Assembly: GCA_959600045.1 (NCBI GenBank)
Contig: CAUGKJ010000011.1
Coordinates: 1 to 13,211, forward strand
Source of the DNA: an uncultured Haemophilus sp.
Lineage (GTDB): Bacteria; Pseudomonadota; Gammaproteobacteria; Enterobacterales; Pasteurellaceae
Reading direction: 5' to 3'
DNA length: 13,211 nt
How positions within the stretch are numbered: the stretch's first letter is position 1; each line of letters begins with the position of its first letter. This document shows, in pieces, positions 7,420 through 13,211 of this stretch. A program made the position numbers and the translations under genes. A model generated the notes under the pieces. The model was not told the DNA's origin. It searched no databases and was given only the letters and a program-made list of their open reading frames with translations.

Positions 7420-8034
7420 ATGTCTGAAATTAAACTGAATTATCATAAAACGCATTTTCTTACGAGTGCCCCCAATATTCGTTCCATTCCAGAGGATACT
7501 GGAATTGAAATTGCTTTTGCTGGGCGTTCAAATGCAGGAAAATCGACTGCACTTAATGCATTAACCAATCAGAAAAGCTTAGCCAGAACGTCTAAAACAC
7601 CTGGTCGTACGCAGCTCATCAATCTTTTTGAAGTAGAGCCGAATTGTAAACTAGTGGATTTACCTGGCTATGGCTATGCTGCCGTTCCTGAGAAAATGAA
7701 AATCGAGTGGCAAAAATCCCTCGGGGAATATTTGCAAAAACGGGAATGTTTAGGCGGGCTTGTGGTTTTAATGGATATTCGTCACCCATTGAAAGATCTC
7801 GATCAACAAATGATCGAATGGGCAGTTTCTGCTGATTTACCGGTCATGTTACTTTTAACCAAGGCGGATAAACTTAGTCAAAGCGCGCGTAGCAAACAAG
7901 TCAAAATGGTCCGTGAAGCCATTTTACCCTTCCAAGGCGACATTCAAGTCGAGGCTTTTTCTGCACAAAATAAAATTGGTATTGATAAATTAGCGGCTAA
8001 ATTAGATAGTTGGTTTGCACAACTTTTCGTGTAG
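7420..8034 (+). CDS. engB: Ribosome biogenesis GTP-binding protein EngB (YsxC/YihA)
   Basis: TRAFAC-class GTPase needed for assembly of the 50S ribosomal subunit, usually essential. Motifs in the 204-residue product: G1 GRSNAGKS (35-42), switch I TPGRT (60-64), G3 DLPG (80-83, in [10 protein letters not shown]), G4 TKAD (147-150) and G5 SAQ (181-183). ATG 7420 is chosen because AAAGGAA (7408-7413) lies just upstream. An in-frame ATG at 7405 would place that ribosome site inside the coding region and exceed the family length of about 205. It is transcribed alone and ends at a strong terminator. Confidence 0.95.
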   Translation: MSEIKLNYHKTHFLTSAPNIRSIPEDTGIEIAFAGRSNAGKSTALNALTNQKSLARTSKTPGRTQLINLFEVEPNCKLVDLPGYGYAAVPEKMKIEWQKSLGEYLQKRECLGGLVVLMDIRHPLKDLDQQMIEWAVSADLPVMLLLTKADKLSQSARSKQVKMVREAILPFQGDIQVEAFSAQNKIGIDKLAAKLDSWFAQLFV

Positions 8035-8059
8035 TTTTTTATCAAGAAAAAATGATTTC

Positions 8060-8075
8060 TGCGATCAAGATCGCA
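8060..8075 (+). promoter_or_regulatory. CRP-S site (Sxy/TfoX-dependent CRP site) for comM
   Basis: TGCGATCAAGATCGCA is a perfect palindrome fitting TGCGA-N6-TCGCA, the CRP-S class that has C6/G17 instead of the canonical T6/A17. It is followed by an A-tract (8075-8081) as in other competence CRP-S sites. The centre, 8067.5, lies 60-61 bases upstream of the start predicted from the comM -10, the classic class I CRP spacing. In H. influenzae, comM belongs to the CRP-S competence regulon, which agrees with this reading. Confidence 0.85.
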
Positions 8076-8116
8076 AAAAAAGCACAGGATGTATGATTTC
8101 ATTCTGTGCTTTTTTT
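8075..8116 (+). terminator. Rho-independent terminator of engB
   Basis: A7 plus GCACAGGAT (8075-8090) pairs with ATTCTGTGC plus T7 (8101-8116): a 16-bp stem with one G-T wobble and a 10-base loop, ending in the T-tract. It lies 40 bases after the engB stop. The first A is shared with the CRP-S site, and its loop and T-tract hold the predicted comM promoter. Confidence 0.9.
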
Positions 8117-8121
8117 ATAGT
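8093..8121 (+). promoter_or_regulatory. Predicted comM promoter core inside the engB terminator
   Basis: The -10 is TATAGT (8116-8121, 5 of 6 matches). The -35 position 17 bases upstream is ATGATT (8093-8098, 3 of 6), as expected for a promoter that needs an activator. Predicted start is about 8128, giving a leader of about 36 bases that holds one uptake core (8143-8151) and the AAGGA ribosome site. Confidence 0.6.
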
Positions 8122-8142
8122 GCGAAAATCTGATTATTTTTG

Positions 8143-8151
8143 ACCGCACTT
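8143..8151 (-). repeat. DNA uptake signal in the comM leader
   Basis: ACCGCACTT preceded by ATTTTTG, so core plus AT-rich flank of a Hin-type uptake sequence on the minus strand. It ends one base before the comM ribosome site. A degenerate partner, AGTGCG, at 8119-8124 could form a weak inverted pair with it. Confidence 0.9.
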
Positions 8152-8163
8152 TAAGGAATCTGA

Positions 8164-9693
8164 ATGTCTCTTGCTATTGTTTACAGCCGTGCATCAATGG
8201 GGGTACAAGCCCCTCTTGTTACCATTGAAGTACACTTAAGTAATGGAAAGCCTGGATTTACCTTAGTTGGCCTCCCTGAAAAAACCGTAAAAGAAGCGCA
8301 AGACCGTGTCAGAAGTGCGTTAATGAATGCCCAGTTCAAATATCCTGCTAAACGCATCACCGTCAACCTTGCACCGGCTGATTTACCCAAAGAAGGGGGA
8401 CGATTTGATTTACCTATTGCAATCGGTATTTTAGCCGCATCAGATCAACTTGATGGTAGCCGTTTAAAACAGTTTGAATTCGTTGGCGAGCTCGCATTAA
8501 CAGGTGAATTACGTGGCGTACACGGCGTGATTCCCGCTATTTTAGCAGCACAAAAAGCCAAACGAGCCCCCATTATCGCTTATCAAAATGCCAATGAAGC
8601 TTCACTTGTTTCAGAACAAGAGACTTATTTCGCTAAAAATCTTTTGGAAGTCGTGCAATTCTTAAATAATCAAGAAAAATTACCTCTGGCCTCATTGCTC
8701 GCACAAGAAAGTGCGGTCGGATTTTCAGCTAAAAATCACTTAGATTTGACGGATATTATTGGTCAGCAACATGCTAAACGAGCTCTAACGATAGCGGCAG
8801 CTGGTCAGCACAACCTACTCTTTTTAGGGCCACCTGGGACGGGTAAAACCATGTTGGCAAGTCGTCTCACTGCATTGCTCCCTGAAATGACGGATTCAGA
8901 AGCCATTGAAACCGCTTCAGTCACAAGCTTAGTACAAAATGAATTAAATTTTCATAACTGGAAACAACGTCCATTCCGAGCACCACATCATAGTGCCTCA
9001 TTACCTGCCTTAGTAGGAGGAGGAACCATTCCAAAACCAGGCGAAATATCGCTCGCACATAACGGCGTACTTTTTCTTGATGAATTGCCTGAATTTGAGC
9101 GTAAAGTGCTTGATGCACTTCGCCAACCCTTAGAAAGTGGAGAAATTATTATCTCACGTGCCAATGCGAAAATCCAATTTCCTGCTCGCTTTCAATTAGT
9201 TGCAGCGATGAATCCAAGTCCAACGGGACATTATACCGGAACACATAATCGCACCTCGCCGCAGCAAGTGATGCGTTATTTAAATCGCCTTTCTGGCCCA
9301 TTTTTAGATCGTTTTGATTTATCCATTGAAGTCCCCCTTCTGCCACAAGGTAGCTTACAAAATACGGGAGATAGAGGTGAGACAAGCCAACAAGTACGAG
9401 AAAAAGTGTTAAACGTGAGGGAGATTCAACTTGCTCGAGCCGGTAAAATCAATGCATATCTTTCAAGCAAAGAAATTGAACGAGACTGTAAATTACAAGA
9501 TAAAGATGCATTATTCCTTGAGAATGCACTGAATAAGCTAGGACTTTCAGTGAGAGCCTATCATCGGATTTTAAAAGTCTCACGTACAATTGCCGATTTG
9601 AATGGCGAAAAAGAGATACAACAACCTCATTTAGCAGAAGCGCTAGGATATCGAGCCATGGATAGATTGTTACAGAAATTATCTGCTGCTTAA
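8164..9693 (+). CDS. comM: ComM, branch-migration helicase for transformation (YifB family)
   Basis: AAA+ protein of the Mg-chelatase/YifB family. ComM hexamers promote branch migration, extending heteroduplex when incoming DNA recombines during natural transformation. The 509 residues match H. influenzae ComM in length. An N-terminal ChlI-like domain (about 20-140, with LVGLPEKTVKEAQDRVRSAL and NLAPADLPKEGGRFDLPIAI) precedes the AAA+ core: Walker A GPPGTGKT (222-229), Walker B VLFLDE (302-307), sensor-1 Asn350 in AAMNPSPTGH, arginine-finger candidate in LDRFD (381-385), and a C-terminal Mg-chelatase domain (about 410-505). AAGGA at 8153-8157 sets the start. Likely induced by CRP plus Sxy through the site at 8060-8075. 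Confidence 0.96.
   Translation: MSLAIVYSRASMGVQAPLVTIEVHLSNGKPGFTLVGLPEKTVKEAQDRVRSALMNAQFKYPAKRITVNLAPADLPKEGGRFDLPIAIGILAASDQLDGSRLKQFEFVGELALTGELRGVHGVIPAILAAQKAKRAPIIAYQNANEASLVSEQETYFAKNLLEVVQFLNNQEKLPLASLLAQESAVGFSAKNHLDLTDIIGQQHAKRALTIAAAGQHNLLFLGPPGTGKTMLASRLTALLPEMTDSEAIETASVTSLVQNELNFHNWKQRPFRAPHHSASLPALVGGGTIPKPGEISLAHNGVLFLDELPEFERKVLDALRQPLESGEIIISRANAKIQFPARFQLVAAMNPSPTGHYTGTHNRTSPQQVMRYLNRLSGPFLDRFDLSIEVPLLPQGSLQNTGDRGETSQQVREKVLNVREIQLARAGKINAYLSSKEIERDCKLQDKDALFLENALNKLGLSVRAYHRILKVSRTIADLNGEKEIQQPHLAEALGYRAMDRLLQKLSAA
8709..8717 (+). repeat. DNA uptake signal core inside comM
   Basis: Exact AAGTGCGGT, read through comM codons 182-185 (E-S-A-V), between the N-terminal domain and the AAA+ core. 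A one-mismatch copy, AAGTGCGTT, lies at 8313-8321. Confidence 0.85.
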
Positions 9694-9698
9694 AAAAT

Positions 9699-9724
9699 AA
9701 AAGGGCGAATGATTCGCCCTTTTT
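9699..9724. terminator. Bidirectional terminator between comM and nfuA
   Basis: AAAAGGGCGAA (9699-9709) and TTCGCCCTTTT (9713-9723) form an 11-bp stem with a TGA loop. T-rich DNA lies on the 3' side of both strands: T5 for comM, and the T-rich complement of the A-tract at 9692-9702 for nfuA. It sits 5 bases after comM in the 43-base convergent gap. Confidence 0.9.
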
Positions 9725-9736
9725 CGTCTTCTATTC

Positions 9737-10321
9737 TTAATAATAAGAATGTTCACCACGTTGGTGTTCTGTTACATCTCGTGCGCCTTTTAGTTCATTT
9801 GGGAAAAGTGCGACCAATTGTTTCTCTACACCATCTTTTAAGGTGACATCAACCATTGAACAACCATTACAGCCACCACCGAATTGTAGAACTGCATAAC
9901 CGTCATCGGTAATTTCAATTAGCGTGATTTTACCGCCATGGCTGGCTAATTGTGGGTTGATTTGTGTTTGGATCACGTACTCTACGCGCTCAATTAAAGG
10001 TGCATCATCTGCAACTTTACGCATTTTTGCGTTAGGCGCTTTTAACGTCAATTGAGCACCGAGCTCTTCGGTTACGTAATCAATTTCCGCATCTTCTAAA
10101 AACGGTAAGCTGATTTCATCCACAAATGCTGAGAAAGTATCGTATTTCATTTCAGTATCAGTCGCTTCAACTGAATTTGGCGGGCAATAAGACACGCCAC
10201 ATTCTGCTCCTGGTGTACCCGGATTCACGACAAAAATACGAATATTTGTACCTTCTTCTTGTGTATCTAAAAGTTTCCGAAAATGTGCTTGTGCAGCATC
10301 TGAAATAAAAATTTGTTCCAT
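9737..10321 (-). CDS. nfuA: Fe/S biogenesis protein NfuA
   Basis: Carrier that holds a [4Fe-4S] cluster and delivers it to apo-enzymes in the cytoplasm, important under oxidative stress or iron limitation. The 194-residue product is very close to E. coli NfuA throughout. It has a degenerate A-type (IscA-like) domain at 1-95 including [16 protein letters not shown] (33-48), then the Nfu domain with the cluster-binding CNGC (Cys151, Cys154) at a dimer interface, ending [15 protein letters not shown] (complement of 10330-10333) is 8 bases before the ATG. The gene lies next to comF here, as nfuA lies beside gntX (the ComF homologue) in E. coli, so the adjacency is old. It probably has its own promoter. 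Confidence 0.95.
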   Translation of the reverse strand: MEQIFISDAAQAHFRKLLDTQEEGTNIRIFVVNPGTPGAECGVSYCPPNSVEATDTEMKYDTFSAFVDEISLPFLEDAEIDYVTEELGAQLTLKAPNAKMRKVADDAPLIERVEYVIQTQINPQLASHGGKITLIEITDDGYAVLQFGGGCNGCSMVDVTLKDGVEKQLVALFPNELKGARDVTEHQRGEHSYY

Positions 10322-10337
10322 AAATAAAGTCCTAATA

Positions 10338-10356
10338 CTTGATGCAATATATCAAG
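10338..10356. promoter_or_regulatory. Inverted repeat CTTGAT-N7-ATCAAG at the nfuA start region
   Basis: Perfect 6-base arms spaced by 7 bases (GCAATAT), overlapping the transcription start predicted from the nfuA promoter at 10358-10386. This is a good position for a repressor. It does not match the IscR type 1 consensus as I know it, and no regulator can be assigned. Confidence 0.35.
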
Positions 10357-10357
10357 A

Positions 10358-10386
10358 ATGATACTCCTATACGGCAATTTTTTCTA
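10358..10386 (-). promoter_or_regulatory. Candidate nfuA promoter
   Basis: On the minus strand, TAGAAA (complement of 10381-10386, 4 of 6) is spaced 17 bases from TATCAT (complement of 10358-10363, 5 of 6). The start would be near 10351, leaving a leader of about 30 bases. This would separate nfuA expression from the upstream com operon, since 115 bases divide comF from nfuA. Confidence 0.4.
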
Positions 10387-10436
10387 CATTTATTCCTATT
10401 TTTATAGATATAGGTAAATCCTATCTTTACCAGAAT

Positions 10437-11126
10437 TTAAGCTCGAGCTAAGCCCCATACTTGAATTTCTTTTACACCTAATTTTCGAAGCTGTTTGGTT
10501 ATCTCTGCCAACGTTGAACCGGTTGTAATCACATCATCCACCAACGCAACACGTTCATAAGGAAAAGGCTTTTGGGTATGCACTGTAAAAGCATTTTTAA
10601 GATTGTGTCGTCGATCTTTCGCCGTTAAACCTCGCTGAGTGTGAGTATGTTTAATCCGTTTCACCACATGATGACAGTTAGGCACATCACACCAGCGACT
10701 TAACCAATTCGCTAATAAATCAGCTTGATTGTAGCCCCGTTGCCATTGTCGAAAATGATATAACGGTACGGGAATAATCGCCTGTGGCAGAGATAGCCCA
10801 TGTGTTCGTCTCGCCTCTCGCACCGCAAGATAAAGCAAACGCGATAAACTCCGATCTAACCAAAACTGTTTTTGGAATTTAAAACGATGAATAAGTGAAG
10901 AAAGCGGTTCAAGGTAATGCCCAATGATCACAATGCGATCCCAAGCGGGTTCATTTTTCAAACAATGACCACAGCTCATTGCATAATGCTGCAAGGGTGA
11001 ACCACATCGCCCACAATAAGGGAAAGCTTTAATCTGCTTCTGACATCGACTGCACAATCCATTTCGTCCAAGATGAATAGAGCGCTTGCAATGCACACAG
11101 CTAAACTGAAAAAAATGGGAAAACAT
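10437..11126 (-). CDS. comF: ComF, phosphoribosyltransferase-fold competence protein
   Basis: Cytoplasmic ComF/GntX family protein required for natural transformation, probably for passage or handling of incoming single strands; its exact activity is unsettled. From the ATG at 11126 it has 229 residues. The N-terminal zinc-binding part has CxxC pairs at Cys10/13, 25/28, 38/41 and 52/55. PVPLYHFRQWQRGYNQADLL (119-138) and the PRPP-binding loop ALVDDVITTGST (194-205) follow. The frame also opens at a GTG at 11144, one base after the comE stop, adding six residues. Neither start has a clear ribosome site. I prefer ATG because it fits the family N-terminus, with about nine residues before the first CxxC. 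Translation is probably coupled to comE. Confidence 0.9.
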   Translation of the reverse strand: MFSHFFQFSCVHCKRSIHLGRNGLCSRCQKQIKAFPYCGRCGSPLQHYAMSCGHCLKNEPAWDRIVIIGHYLEPLSSLIHRFKFQKQFWLDRSLSRLLYLAVREARRTHGLSLPQAIIPVPLYHFRQWQRGYNQADLLANWLSRWCDVPNCHHVVKRIKHTHTQRGLTAKDRRHNLKNAFTVHTQKPFPYERVALVDDVITTGSTLAEITKQLRKLGVKEIQVWGLARA

Positions 11127-11137
11127 AAAAGAAATTA

Positions 11138-11146
11138 ACCGCACTT
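11138..11146 (-). repeat. DNA uptake signal at the comE/comF junction
   Basis: ACCGCACTT on the plus strand, so AAGTGCGGT in the direction of the genes, followed by TAATTTCTTTT. It overlaps the last A's of the comE stop codon region, and the alternative comF GTG lies inside its core. Confidence 0.9.
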
Positions 11147-12528
11147 TATTTTTTCACTTTTTCCACTTGCTTAAAATGCTTTTCTTTTTTGGCCATTTCC
11201 ATTCTTTCACCTTGTTTTAAAATATGAGGGGTCACAAAAATCACGAGTTCTCGTTTTTGATGACGTTCACTTTCCTTACTAAATAAGCGCTTAATACCTG
11301 GAATATCGCCCAATAATGGTACTTTATCGACACCTTTCGTGATCGTATCGTGGAATACACCACCCAATACAATTGTTTCCCCATCTTTGGCAAAAACTTG
11401 CGTATTAATTTCTTGTTTATCAATGGACACCACTTCATTTTGCCCGTAAGCCACGCGATTTCCTGGGGAATTTTGACTCACTAATAAATCTAATAAAATA
11501 TTATTATCCTTCGAAATATGCGGTGTGACCTCCAATCCTAAGACTGCCTCGCGAAACTCCACTGACTGTGTATCATTTTTCCCATTTGTCACCACATAAG
11601 GAATTTCTGTCCCTTGTTTGATGCTTGCACTTTTCTTGTTAGTCGTAAGTAAGCGAGGACTCGCAATAATTTCTACGTTATTTTCACGTTCAAGTGCAGT
11701 CAATTCTAAGTCTAATAATCGGCCATTAATTTTGGCTACTTGAAGAGCTAATGAGCCAGCTGGCGTGACCGTTGTTGCAAAATTCACATTTAAATTATTA
11801 CTGATATTGCTAAACCCATTCGCATCTAAACTGCCACTCACTCGATGGGCTGCCTCAGTAGGATTAAAAATGCCCCAACGCACACCTAATTCTTTTAGGC
11901 TTTCATCGGTAATTGTCACAATACGTGCTTCAATTACAATTTGCTCAATGGGTTTATCCAGCTCTGCAATCAATTTTTTAATATTTTTGAGTGAACGTGC
12001 ATCATCCTGAATCAGTAATACATTGCTTCGGTCATCAAATGTAATCGTGCCGCTAGGTGAAAGCAAAGAACCACTACCAGTTGTTAAAGATTTCATCACA
12101 TCAGAGGCCTTGGCAAAATGCAGTTTAACCGTTGTACTCACAAGAGGTATTTCACTAGGCAAACTTTCTCCGCTAATTGCCATCGGTTCTGTTATTTTCT
12201 CTGCATATTGTTCATGTTGAGAAGGCTTACCCAAATAATAAATATTATTTTCTTGATAAAAAGAGAGCCCTTTGATTTTTGCGACAGAACGCAATAAACG
12301 ATCAAAATCCACGTTATCTAATTGCAATGAAAGCGTTCCTTCTAACTCATCATCAATCATTAAATTAGCATTTTGCTCAAGGGCAAGTTGTTGGAGTATC
12401 GCCACCATTGGCGCCTGTTTTAACCGAAGTGAAAAGACGCGATTTTCTGCCGCTGAGTAAGTTGTCCATAGAATCAAAAAACACATTAAAAACTGACCGC
12501 ACTTTGTTTTTATTTTCTGCTTTATCAT
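11146..12528 (-). CDS. comE: ComE, outer-membrane secretin for DNA uptake (PilQ type)
   Basis: Secretin forming the outer-membrane channel through which the type IV pilus passes and DNA enters. The 460-residue product has a signal peptide (likely cut after SAA, residues 25-27), an STN/AMIN-side domain at about 32-98, a secretin N0/N1-type (NolW) domain at about 132-200 containing TITFDDRSNVLLIQDD (161-176), and the C-terminal secretin domain at about 275-440 with VPLLGDIPGIKRLF (403-416) and VIFVTPHIL. The C-terminal tail is lysine-rich. It starts one base after the comD stop (TAATATG), with only a weak GAG ribosome site, so it is coupled. An exact uptake core (12496-12504) encodes K9-C10-G11 of its signal peptide. 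Confidence 0.95.
   Translation of the reverse strand: MIKQKIKTKCGQFLMCFLILWTTYSAAENRVFSLRLKQAPMVAILQQLALEQNANLMIDDELEGTLSLQLDNVDFDRLLRSVAKIKGLSFYQENNIYYLGKPSQHEQYAEKITEPMAISGESLPSEIPLVSTTVKLHFAKASDVMKSLTTGSGSLLSPSGTITFDDRSNVLLIQDDARSLKNIKKLIAELDKPIEQIVIEARIVTITDESLKELGVRWGIFNPTEAAHRVSGSLDANGFSNISNNLNVNFATTVTPAGSLALQVAKINGRLLDLELTALERENNVEIIASPRLLTTNKKSASIKQGTEIPYVVTNGKNDTQSVEFREAVLGLEVTPHISKDNNILLDLLVSQNSPGNRVAYGQNEVVSIDKQEINTQVFAKDGETIVLGGVFHDTITKGVDKVPLLGDIPGIKRLFSKESERHQKRELVIFVTPHILKQGERMEMAKKEKHFKQVEKVKK
12496..12504 (-). repeat. DNA uptake signal in the comE signal-peptide region
   Basis: AAGTGCGGT followed by CAGTTTTTA in the gene direction, encoding KCGQFL in the signal peptide. Core and T-rich flank both fit the Hin-type consensus. 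Confidence 0.9.
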
Positions 12529-12529
12529 A

Positions 12530-12913
12530 TTAAAATCTCATTATGATTGAGGTCGTTTGTTCACATTGCCCTGCTTTATAACCTTGAAGCGTCACACTGT
12601 TTTTACTCACTTTTTCGATTAAATAGCCTTCCTTTCCTATTCTCTGCCCTACTTGAGCGGAAAGAATATACCCATCATCATTAAATAACACTTCTGCCTG
12701 TTTACCGTATTGCACGACACCTACAATATGTAGCTGAGCCAATGGGCGTTCCTCCGCCAGTCTCGGCTCCGAATATACGCAAGTCAACACCGGCGGTAGG
12801 GTGAGCCCCTCTTTTGGATATTCGGTTTGTTCTCTTTGTTTACGATCAAAAGGATCTTGTGAAAATGCTGATACAGAAAAAAATGCTATCAAGATTAAGA
12901 AAAGTTTTTTCAT
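12530..12913 (-). CDS. comD: ComD, PilP-like pilus assembly/competence protein
   Basis: Small exported protein of 127 residues with a signal peptide (MKKLFLILIAFFSVSAFS, 1-18) and no lipobox cysteine. A proline- and charge-rich stretch (19-44) leads into a beta-rich domain (about 60-127; HIVGVVQYGKQAEVLFNDDG, VGQRIGKEGYLIEKV). This arrangement matches PilP, which links the inner-membrane PilNO complex to the secretin. Cys45 and Cys117 may form a disulfide. The last four bases of comC overlap its start (ATGA), and comE follows after one base. Identification rests on fold-like features and on its place between comC and comE. Confidence 0.85.
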   Translation of the reverse strand: MKKLFLILIAFFSVSAFSQDPFDRKQREQTEYPKEGLTLPPVLTCVYSEPRLAEERPLAQLHIVGVVQYGKQAEVLFNDDGYILSAQVGQRIGKEGYLIEKVSKNSVTLQGYKAGQCEQTTSIIMRF

Positions 12914-13211
12914 CGCTTATCCTTATTCAGTTGGAAAATTAACTCACATGTAATAGAAGCATTTTCCTCTTCATCTAATTTTTCAATGTTTAATTGCGTT
13001 AAGGAAAGTTTAGGAACATCGTTTAAAAGTGCGGTCAAAAATTGTTGTAAATCGACAAAATAGCCTTCTAACGACAAATGCAACAAAGTATGTTGAGAAA
13101 AATCCCAACGCAAATCCAATGCTCGAAGTCGCCCATTTAACAACACCTGTACATGCTGATTAATCGGCAACACAGAATTAGCCAATTCTGGAGAAAGTTG
13201 TCGGCTGTCTG
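12910..13211 (-). CDS. comC: ComC, PilO-like competence protein, 3' part (runs off right edge)
   Basis: The frame is open to the right edge of the window with no stop, so this is the C-terminal ~100 residues of a longer protein; H. influenzae ComC is about 170 residues. I read DSRQLSPELANSV at the edge, then NQHVQVLLNGRLRALDLRWD and GYFVDLQQFLTALLND, ending IFQLNKDKR. The alternating hydrophobic pattern fits the ferredoxin-like C-terminal domain of PilO-type proteins, which with PilN and PilP forms the periplasmic alignment complex. A TTG at 13185 is an in-frame leucine, not a convincing start. It overlaps comD by ATGA. An exact uptake core at 13027-13035 encodes T-A-L in LTALLN. The CRP-S promoter of the operon would lie outside, upstream of comA. 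Confidence 0.85.
   Translation of the reverse strand, partial: DSRQLSPELANSVLPINQHVQVLLNGRLRALDLRWDFSQHTLLHLSLEGYFVDLQQFLTALLNDVPKLSLTQLNIEKLDEEENASITCELIFQLNKDKR
13027..13035 (+). repeat. DNA uptake signal inside comC
   Basis: AAGTGCGGT followed by CAAAAATT, antisense to comC. The complement reads LTALLN, the same T-A-L reading used by the copy inside the DUF535 gene. Confidence 0.9.

Noticed and set aside
8060..8075. Palindrome as a terminator stem
   Set aside because: The stem would close with a 2-base centre and is followed by A's rather than T's; it fits a CRP-S protein-binding site much better.
8119..8151. Inverted uptake pair in the comM leader as a terminator
   Set aside because: The left arm is only AGTGCG, flanks do not pair without a bulge, and there is no T-tract; only the right arm is an exact core.
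9806..9814. AAGTGCGAC in nfuA as an uptake signal
   Set aside because: Two mismatches to the core; not counted.
11765..12460. Three plus-strand open frames over comE
   Set aside because: All are antisense to an intact secretin gene and lack start signals or family features.
1..13211. Mobile element, CRISPR array, toxin-antitoxin, defence or biosynthetic cluster
   Set aside because: No transposase, integrase, direct-repeat array, or unexplained gene; nearly all coding sequence belongs to recognised core families with uniform composition.

Overview
This 13.2 kb window looks like ordinary chromosome from a Haemophilus-type member of the Pasteurellaceae. I see ten exact copies of the Hin-type DNA uptake signal core AAGTGCGGT (both strands), where about 0.1 would be expected by chance. 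Base composition is AT-rich, and the gene content matches Haemophilus: opp operon, comM, and a comC-D-E-F competence operon. The species is an inference; H. parainfluenzae, H. haemolyticus or a close relative fits best. I see no insertion sequence, prophage, tRNA, rRNA or CRISPR array.

Layout. (1) 1-557, minus: 5' part of transaldolase talB, running off the left edge. (2) 558-849: divergent control region with a talB promoter, a possible CRP site and the oppA ribosome binding site. (3) 850-6397, plus: oppABCDF, a complete oligopeptide ABC importer, with a hairpin built from two inverted uptake sequences between oppA and oppB. (4) 6437-7306, minus: a VirK/YbjX (DUF535) family protein, convergent with oppF. 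(5) 7420-8034, plus: engB/ysxC, a ribosome-assembly GTPase, ending in a strong terminator. (6) 8164-9693, plus: comM, preceded by a perfect CRP-S (Sxy-dependent CRP) site and a promoter core interleaved with the engB terminator. (7) 9737-10321, minus: nfuA, an Fe-S cluster carrier, convergent with comM across a bidirectional terminator. (8) 10437-13211, minus: comF, comE, comD and the end of comC, the distal part of the type IV pilus/DNA uptake operon, with its promoter outside the window.

How the genes work together. Two parts form one biological theme, natural transformation. ComC/ComD/ComE are the PilO-like, PilP-like and secretin parts of the envelope DNA-uptake machine. ComF is a cytoplasmic phosphoribosyltransferase-fold protein needed for transformation. 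ComM is the branch-migration helicase acting on incoming DNA. The window carries both the machinery and the sequence tags (uptake signals) it recognises. The remaining genes (talB, opp, engB, nfuA) are metabolic or housekeeping. I found no convincing unknown system. The most interesting signals are regulatory: the CRP-S/terminator composite at comM, a possible GcvB small-RNA target at the oppA start, and uptake sequences reused as terminators or placed at gene ends.
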